DNA of 64,000 nt from Panax quinquefolius (lineage: Eukaryota; Streptophyta; Magnoliopsida; Apiales; Araliaceae), in NCBI GenBank assembly GCA_020205615.1, contig CM035166.1, forward strand, positions 88,775,043-88,839,042, read 5' to 3'. This document shows, piece by piece, positions 56,241 through 64,000 of this stretch (within the stretch, counting starts at the first letter, position 1; each line of letters begins with the position of its first letter). A model generated the notes under the pieces. It was not told where the DNA came from. It did no database searches and saw nothing but the letters and a program-made list of their open reading frames with translations. The translations under genes were made by a program, and so were the position numbers.

Positions 56241-56632
56241 CAACAACAACAACATCCACCCGTATTTTGTACACGAGTCTCCCTCGTCTGATTTTGCATG
56301 AACTGCTAAAAACTTCTAAACATCCAGTCGTTCATCGTCTGCTCAGTGGTGTTGTTTACAGGAGGAACATTGCCGACCTGTTGCACGTTCTCCTCATTGG
56401 TGAGTAAAGGTGTCTCCACGATCTCATTTACTCCATTGTTAACATTCTCAGTTGCCATATTCAAATACTACCATAAAACAAGGGTTAATTAAAGAAATTA
56501 ACATATCACATAATATCCCTATATTCTGACCAACCAACAAATAAGTTTTAGATATGACACACTAGCGAAGGATTACCCGTCTCTCCCTTCCTAGTTCTAT
56601 TCCCCGATCTCCGCCAGAGACCATATCCCTAA
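56241..56632 (-). pseudogene. Element E gag N-terminus and leader
   Basis: The gag start ATG is at 56458 on the minus strand, following the 175-bp leader. About 70 codons remain, matching the N-terminus of element A gag (ENV, NEIVETPLL-type residues), before the sequence ends at a CAACAACAAC run near 56240. The rest of E to the left is missing. Confidence 0.7.
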
Positions 56633-56644
56633 GCTCTGATACCA
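56633..56644 (-). other. Element E primer-binding site (tRNA-iMet)
   Basis: TGGTATCAGAGC on the minus strand, two bases from the LTR end. Confidence 0.9.
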
Positions 56645-56646
56645 AC

Positions 56647-58876
56647 TGTGACACCCCCAAAATAGGTATACAACACCCATTCTGAGTCGCCAAATACATG
56701 GTACAGAAACAACTACAACTTTATTAATGCAATTGTCGTGCAAAATACGACAACACATAAACTGTGAGTTTAAATACAAATATTGTCATCTAGACAATAT
56801 CCACACTCAAATAAGTCCTCATTACAATTATTGATACACTATTTTACAAAATAGTGAGGACTACTAAAACAACTTCTAGAACCATCATTCCCACCCCAAC
56901 TAGTACTCGCTACATTCTCGCCTCCTGAGAAGAAAAATGGAACAAAAAGGAAAAGGGTGAGCTCAACTAGCCCAGTAAAGAATATTATGACTAAGATAAT
57001 ATACAACAAATTATCGTTAGTCCTCAACAGGGAAAAATCTAAAAGAATACAATAGACAACCAGTTTTAAATCAATATTCGCAGCGGAAATAATAATTCAT
57101 TAGAAGAGTTAAGTAGAGAATGAAATCTACTATCTTCTATATATGAATTTAAAAGTTCATCATCAATATTTCATACCTGTAACATCAATCAATATATATA
57201 GCTGGAATCAAATATTCATCATTGCACTACATGCCAAAGATATTCATCAGTTGGTCATGTTCATCTAAACACCTGTTCATCTTTGCACTATGGGTCAAAG
57301 ATATTCATCAGAAAATCATTCATCTTTGCACTACATGCCAAAGATATTCAGTTATATCATCATTTAGGACCGATGATGATGAAAAATATTTTAAAGAAAA
57401 CGAATCCAGTGAAATAAAAGAACAAATATTAAGGATTCGTACTTTAAACGATCCAAGTTCAAAAATACTTCATAAATAACCATAGTGGAGTAAAATTCAA
57501 GAATGAAGATCAAAATATAGATACAATCAAAGCTAGTATGCATAATAGATATCTTGGACAAAAAACAAAAATTTAATTGTTCTGTGAATAGTGCCGTATT
57601 CGTAAATAGTATTGTATACGTGAATAGTGCCGTAAACGTGAATAGTAACCCCGACACTAAAAGACAAGAATTTCACAAGAAAAATCTTACCAATATTCCG
57701 GCATAATGATATTGAAAGAAATAATATATATCATTTATAAAAAAATATCATCCCTTACCTCGAAAAGACAGTACTTTTGACTGGAATACTGGATATAGTG
57801 CTGAAGGAACTTGCACCGTATAACAACACTCAAAGTACCAAAATACTCACAAAAATACGCTCGATATTATAGAGAAAGAAAACTTTAGTTTCTGGTGTGA
57901 TTTTCAATTCTAACCTAATCACCCTATTTATAGGAAAATGTTTAGAACACCAAAGCAAAAAATTTAATAAAATATTAATATATTTATAAAATTTTCACGC
58001 CCACCTTAGAAATCTGATTTCAGCTCATTTACCACACATGTGGGGCCCACCAATAATGAAAAAAATGTTTTAATTTTAAAAAATATTTAAAACTTCAAAA
58101 ATTAATTATTCCAGAACTTCAATAATTCATAATAAATAGCTCTTTTATCAAAAAAATTCAAATGTTATGTCCATTCTACGGGAAATTCAATTCTCTACAA
58201 CTTTGTAGTTTTATGTTTTTCTAAATTCCAAACATAAATTGACCGAAATCCACATACGGACGATTTTACAAGCTATAATCAAATTTCAGTCAAGAAATGG
58301 GGTCCACAAACATGAAAAACATGGTTTCAATATTTTTAGTAACAAAAATATTCTTCTTCCTCATTTACTCATATATCCCACATTCATTGTAAAAATATCA
58401 CCATTATTATATTATTATAATATAATAATATATTTAATTGAGTTATTTTATTAGAAAAGATAAAATATCAATTTTCAACAGTTGTCACATTAAAAATTTT
58501 CTCCATCTATATCCACATAAAATGAATATGTTTCTTATCATATAAATCAATAATTAATTATTCACAAATAATATTACAGAATCACAATACTGACAACCAG
58601 ACCGTTCTCAGGAAAGAGGGGGTTTTCCAATAAAGATTTCTCCTTATTGGCGCGCAATTAGGTGACCAAACCTCTCCTTAGATAGAACTTCCTAGACATT
58701 GCCAATAATGCTATCTAATAATATTATTCAAATAATATGAATTATTGATTTGATAATGGAAAATACTGTGTAGTGACAATTATTGAACAACAATAATATA
58801 AAATATCGACGTAGAAATTATTGAATCATTAAAATAAAATATTGAACAGTAATTACTGTAATAATTATTGAGTAGT
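56647..58876 (-). repeat. Element E 5' LTR, interrupted by element F
   Basis: It begins TGTGACACC (plus). TATAAATA lies at plus 57925-57932 in reverse. The donor-like site has its first putative intron base at 57758, and the acceptor-like TCTTCTCAG ends at 56925. Hairpin repeats lie at 57210-57350. It stops in ATTATTGAGTAGT, which in full LTRs continues GCCTTCTTACG. The missing ~415 bp should lie past the far LTR of F. Confidence 0.85.
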
Positions 58877-61704
58877 TGTGACGCCTCCAAAATAGGTCCA
58901 TTCCATCCAACCCATTCTGAGTCGCCAAATACATGGTAAAAAAATAGCTACAACTTTATTAATACATTTGTCGTGCAAAATACGACAACATATATACTGT
59001 GAGTTTAAATACAATTATTGTCTTCTAGACAATATACATACCCAAATAAATTCTCATCACAATTATTTATACATTATTTTATAAAAATGGTGAGGACTAC
59101 TAAACAACTCTCTCTATAACCATCATTCCATACCCCAGGCTGTATTCTACTACATTCTCGCCTCCTCACGAGAAGAAAAATGGAACAAAAGGAAAAGGGT
59201 GAGCTCAACTAGCCCAAGAAAGAATATTATGACTAAGATAATATACAACAAATTATCATTAGTCTCCAACAGGAAAAAATCTAATAGAATACAATAGACA
59301 ACCGGTTTTAAATCAACAATTGCGGTGAAACAACAATTCATTAGAAGAGTTAAATAGAGAATGCAAACTACTATCTTCTATATATGAATTTAAAAGTTCA
59401 TCGTCGATATTTTATCCTGTAACATCAATCAATATATATCTGAATCAAATATTCATCTTTGCACTCAGAGCCAAAGATATTCATCGATTAGTCATGTTCA
59501 TCTAAACACATGTTCATCTTTGTACTACGGGCCAAAGATATTAATCGATGAGTCATGTTCATCTCAACACTGTTCATCTTTGCACTACAGGTGCCAAGAT
59601 ATTCATCAAGAAATCATTCATCTTTTTACTACGGGCCAAAGATATTCAAGAATATCATCATTTAGGGTGAGGATGATGAAAAATATTTTAAAGGAAACGA
59701 ATCCAAAGTGAAATAAAAGAACAAATATTAAGGATTAAGTATTTTAAACAATCCAAGTTCAAAAATACTTCATAAGTAATCGAGTGGAGTAAAATTCAAG
59801 AATGATCAAAACATGGATACAATCAAAGCTAGTATCCATAATAGATATTTTGACAAAAAAAGAAGAAATTTCATTTTTCGGTTGAATAGTCTGCAGATTA
59901 AGTGAATAGTGCCGTGAATATCGTGAATAGTAACTCAGACACCAAAAGATAGAAATTTCACAAAAAAACATCTTCACGCTTTACGTGAATAGTACTCGTG
60001 AATAGTAACTCGTGAATAGTAACTCATGAATAGTAACTCGTGAATAGTAATTCATGAATAGTAACCCCAGACATGAAAAAAGTTCCAAATTTGATAAAAT
60101 TTCCAACCAATATTTCGGCATAATGATATTGAAGAAATAATATCATTTTCGAATAAAATAACATCCTTTACCTCGAAAAACAGTACTTCTAGTTGAAACA
60201 CCGGATATAGGCTATGACTTGAATTTGCACCGTATAGCAATACTCAAAGTATACTCAAAATACTCACAAGAATACGCTCGATAATATAGAGAAAAACTTG
60301 ATTTACGGTGTGATTTTCAATTCTAACCTAAGCACCCTATTTATAGGAAAATGCTTAGAACACCAAAGTAGAAAATTTAATATAATAATAATATATATAT
60401 TAATTTGTCTACGCCCACTTAGAATCATCTGAATTCAGCAACTTAGCATGTTTTAAAGATGCCCACCAAACACAAAAAATGTTTTTCTTATTTAAATTAT
60501 TTTAAACTTCCAAAAATCAATTATTTCGGAGCTTCGGAACTTTAATAATTCATAATAAATAGCCCTTTTATCAGAAAATTTGAATCTCTTGTCTTTTTAT
60601 AGGAAATTCAATTCTCTACAACTTTGTAGAAGAAAGTTTTTCCAAATTCCAAACAAAATTGGTGAAATCTACAAATCAGGCGATTTTACGTGTATAATCA
60701 AATTTCTTCAATAATTGTGTCCACCAACACACAAAATATGTGTTAAACATTTAATGCCACAAAAATACTCTTCCTCCTCATATACTCATATATTCCACAT
60801 TCATTATAAAAATATCACCGTTAATATATTATTAAAATAATATATTTAAATGAATTATTTTATCGAGAAAAGATAAAATATTAATTTCCAACAATTGTCA
60901 CATTAAAATTTTCTCCATCTATATCCACATAAAATCAATATTTTCCTCATCATATAAATCAATAATTAATTATTCACAAATAATATTACAGAATCACAAT
61001 CTTTGTGACCGTGTAGTTCCCGAAAGAGGGGCTTTCGAATAAGGATCTCTCTTCTTCGGGCGCGCAATTAGGTGACCAAACCTCTCCTTAGATGAACTTT
61101 CTAGATATTGCCAATAATGTTATCCAATAATATTATTCGGATAATATGAATTATTGCTCTCAGATAATGGAAAATACTGTGTAATGACAATTTATTGAAA
61201 CAACGATAATATAAAATATCAATGCAAAGTGATTATTGAATCAATAAAATAAAATCTTTGAGCAATAATTCTTCGTAACAATTATTGAGTAGTGCTTTCT
61301 TACGTAAGAATCAATAATTGGTGCAATACCTGATGTCTTCTTGTTCAACAACGCGTATTAGTGTGTTTTAACCACCGGGTATTCCAACGATATTAATTGG
61401 TAAAAGACTACTGTTATTATTTATAAATAACTTATATTTGTCGTTTTCTTCATCCAATCGCTTTCCGTTATGGGGCCCACAAAAAGATCTACTACTGTCG
61501 TCGTTTAATATTCCCGATAGTACGAATATTCCACGACCAAACGAATATTCCCAACAATAATGAATATTTTATAACCACTTGCTTATTCAAAATATTTGCG
61601 TATTTTACCCATAACTATCCACATTAATCAAATCAACCCTTACTATTTCAAAATAATAAATACAGGAAAATAAATTTCATTTATTAATAATTTGGGGTCT
61701 TACA
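58877..61704 (-). repeat. Element F 3' LTR
   Basis: 2828 bp. TATAAATA lies at plus 60338-60345 in reverse. The donor-like GAG/GTAAAGG has its first putative intron base at 60171, and the acceptor-like site (about 59165) is altered to GTGAG. TACTATTCAC repeats lie at 59880-60065, hairpin repeats at 59455-59650. Confidence 0.9.
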
Positions 61705-61717
61705 ACCTCCCTCCTTA

Positions 61718-62240
61718 TGAAATTTCAGTCCTCGAAATTGGCGTATGTACACACAGTGTTTGAAAAGATGAGAATACCTCGCTTTCATTTTTTTTTTCCA
61801 ACTCCCGGTCATTTCCTCAATAGCATGGTTTCTCCACAAAACTTTAACTTGTGGTATAACCTCGGTACATAGGACATGTTCTTTCCTATCCAAGATCTTG
61901 GCAGTACCTCCTCGTCATCGTTAAGTCTTGGCTATCTCGTCCGGTTCTAACTTCGATAGCGTGGTTGAATTCGTCCACATATTTACGTAACATCGATACG
62001 TGAAAAAACGTTATGAACACGCGTCATACTTGGCGGTAAAACGAGTCTATAGGCCACGAGTTCCTATTCGATCGAGAATTTCAAATGGATTAATAAATCG
62101 AAGGTTTGAGCTTTCCTCACCTCACCGATTCTCGCTTTTGAAATAATAACTTCTTGCACCTCCTTCTTCAAATTCATCACTCGGTGTGTGTAGCAAAACG
62201 ACTTTAACTTTATCGATTAAAGTCTATTATACTCGTATAT
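61718..62240 (-). pseudogene. Element F chromodomain and integrase scraps
   Basis: 61684-61893 is open with DRKEHVL, VIPQVKVLWRNHAIEE and YSHLF of the chromodomain. This core is absent in the array. Upstream are broken pieces of the GPY/F end (about 61980-62110) and of the integrase start (LIDKVK-like, about 62200-62220). The integrase catalytic core is missing. Confidence 0.7.
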
Positions 62241-62870
62241 CATCACATGGGTACCTAGAGTTTTCATCTCCATCTCTATTATTTGTAAATTATCTGAAAT
62301 TAGTCTTTGACAATATCGTACTCGTGTATATCTCGATCTTCTACTCAACACGTCGGCTACCACGTTCACTTTTCCGAGGATGGCATGGTCGAACATGTCT
62401 TTGAAATGAGTCTCCTCTTGAGTTCTTGAAGCTCCTCCCACATTCCTTTCTCCATTCAAATTTTGTATCTCTACGAGTCAATTGCGTTAATGGAATAGCG
62501 ATTGAGAATATCCTTCAACGAATCTCCGATAATAACCAACTAAGCTTGAAAGCTATGTATTTCGATTACTGAAACTTAGGTTGTTCTCAATGTGACTTAT
62601 ATCCCAACCTTGGATAACGTCACAATGACACCTATCGATTTACTATCGCACGAATATGGCGTCCCCTACGAGAGTGCGGCGGTGCATTCCACAAAGGAAG
62701 TCACCGGATAAAGGCTCGGTACCAAATTCTATAGTTGAATTTTTAACTCACGAAGTTCAATAGGAGCCATTCGATATGAGATTTTAGAAATGAGTTTTGT
62801 ACCGGGTTCAAAGTCGATACAAAATTTAATATCAAACTTTAGGAGTAAGCCAAGAAATTCTTCAGGAAAT
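62241..62870 (-). pseudogene. Element F RNase H and RT scraps
   Basis: 62217-62459 carries GKVNVVADVLSRRS of RNase H. 62460-62570 resembles the RT connection (LVGYY-type). 62720-62800 resembles the RT lead-in (SHLELRELKIQL-type). The catalytic RT segment is deleted. Confidence 0.65.
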
Positions 62871-63400
62871 ACGTCAGGAAAAATTAATAACAACATGAAT
62901 ATTATTCAAATCTGACGTGTCTTTATTCAAATCCATAACATGGACTAAGAAAACTTGACATCCGTAATAAACGAATGACTTCATGGCTTGATATGAAAAT
63001 GTTTGACTACAATGGTTTGATTGCTTGAATTCAAATAACAGGTTGCTTAAGAATATGAAAACTAACAACCTTACGAAAGTAATCAATTTCGGTATGATGA
63101 GTAGTTAACCTTAAAATCACATCAAAAACAAATATCTCTATAGAAATAAGGTTAACGGTAATGTGATAGTGCTGACACTGAATCAAGCAAGATTTCTAAA
63201 CAACGGATGTAATGAAAGTTTCTCTAACGGAGTCTCCATAAATAGGTCAAAGTCTAATTTCTCCGTAGTCGAGTTCAAACGCGTTGGCATGCAAGAGAGA
63301 TAAAAGAATGGGTAAAACCAGTTATCTAGTAAGGTATAACTTCGCAAGAATTTATAATTAACTAACTTGTGCTAACCGTTCGGGTTCCTCGCATTTTGAA
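62871..63400 (-). pseudogene. Element F protease, degraded
   Basis: The minus strand retains the spacer (CQVFLVHVMDLNKDTSDLN), the protease end and a frameshifted active-site area (YTLLD followed by a changed frame near 63330). Similar in order to element A. Confidence 0.6.
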
Positions 63401-64000
63401 TGGTCCACGACAAACGCTCTTCCGAGGAACCATTGACTTTGACTTTTACGGACATCCTTTTGAGTCACCATTCCCGCTGGATTGGGTTTCGATCTGCGTC
63501 TGATCTCGGCGATATTTCCTTCTTTTCCACAATTATAGCATACCTTAAAGCTGTTGTGGGCGGTTTGAGTGATATCCCCTCTTTCCGCATTTGTAACTTA
63601 TCTGACCGGTGGTCTTTCTCCTCCCTTGGAACCGATTCTTCTTGGCGGCGGCGTCTTCACATGGTGGTTGTTGAATCTCCTCTTTTTAAAATCTCCTCCA
63701 GGCTCGCTTCTTCTATTTTCATGGCCACGATTACCACCAGTGGTTCTGCCTTTGTCCGTATTCTTCTTTCTCCGTTTGGTTATCGTTATTCTAATGATTC
63801 TTTATCTTTGTTATAATCTGGTTATGGTCCTTCGGTTGAACGTACTCGTTATCTCGCTCTAACAAGCGCGAGCCTGTTTGACAACATCTGAATAGATAAA
63901 AAATTTATGAGAAATGAGATCTTGGCGTATCTGGGGTTTCAAACCTCTCGAAACATCCGCGTCATCGTTCCTCATTCTCCACCAAATGAGGTGTAAACTG
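63401..64000 (-). pseudogene. Element F gag C-terminal half, degraded
   Basis: It includes a nucleocapsid piece (CYNCGKEGN, where the histidine of the knuckle is lost) near 63520-63545 and arginine/glycine-rich sequence toward 63740. The plus-strand ORFs across here are antisense shadows. Confidence 0.6.

Larger units (their letters stand above)
58877..64000 (-). mobile_element. Element F: chromovirus inserted in the LTR of E, incomplete in window
   Basis: A 3' LTR (58877-61704), a polypurine tract (61705-61717), then a degraded and shortened pol, protease and gag up to the window end. The presumed TSD next to it is GTAGT (58872-58876). Its partner is outside the window. Confidence 0.85.

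Noticed and set aside
63400..63862. Plus-strand ORFs of 138 and 97 codons near the window end
   Set aside because: Antisense to the degraded gag of element F, whose zinc-knuckle remnant is on the minus strand.

Overview
The window is plant nuclear repeat DNA, most likely from a dicot. No ordinary host gene is visible. Almost every base belongs to LTR retrotransposons or their debris. The dominant lineage is a Ty3/gypsy chromovirus resembling the Tekay/Del clade. It has LTRs of about 2.3-2.9 kb that begin TGTAAGACCCC or TGTGAGACCCC and end GTCACA, a primer-binding site complementary to initiator tRNA-Met (TGGTATCAGAGC), gag zinc knuckles, a DTG-type protease, an RT with FIDD, RNase H, an HHCC/DDE integrase and a C-terminal chromodomain. 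The species cannot be named from this sequence alone.

Layout. 1-279 and 10115-16187 (minus strand) are gag, leader, PBS and a giant (~4.5 kb) 5' LTR of a Tat/Ogre-like element, split by chromovirus A (280-10114, minus). 15754-16187 looks like the start of a further LTR. 16188-16870 and 34485-36011 are the two ends of a small plus-strand LTR element X. Between them sits a 17.6 kb head-to-tail array (16871-34484, minus) of an internally deleted chromovirus: four LTRs, three full short internal regions and one partial. 36012-37261, 43802-45191 and 55076-56240 are poorly recognised repeat sequence. It is interrupted by chromovirus C (37267-43796, plus, TSD TAAAC) and by non-autonomous chromovirus D (45197-55070, plus, TSD CATTG). 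56241-64000 holds the 5' part of chromovirus E (minus), whose LTR is interrupted by chromovirus F (58877 to beyond the window, minus).

How the parts relate. All chromovirus LTRs share a TATA box, then about 100-170 bp later a consensus-like 5' splice donor, then (0.8-1.4 kb later) a pyrimidine-tract/CAG acceptor-like site. This suggests an intron lying wholly inside the LTR. The putative intron holds repeated short hairpins with variable, compensating stems and a near-constant loop. The tandem array and element D share one internal RT deletion junction, so they descend from one deletion derivative. In the array, gag is replaced by a short gag N-terminus joined to an acidic coiled-coil ORF that I do not recognise. 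All retroelement ORFs carry stops, frameshifts or catalytic substitutions, so any mobility would have needed proteins supplied in trans.
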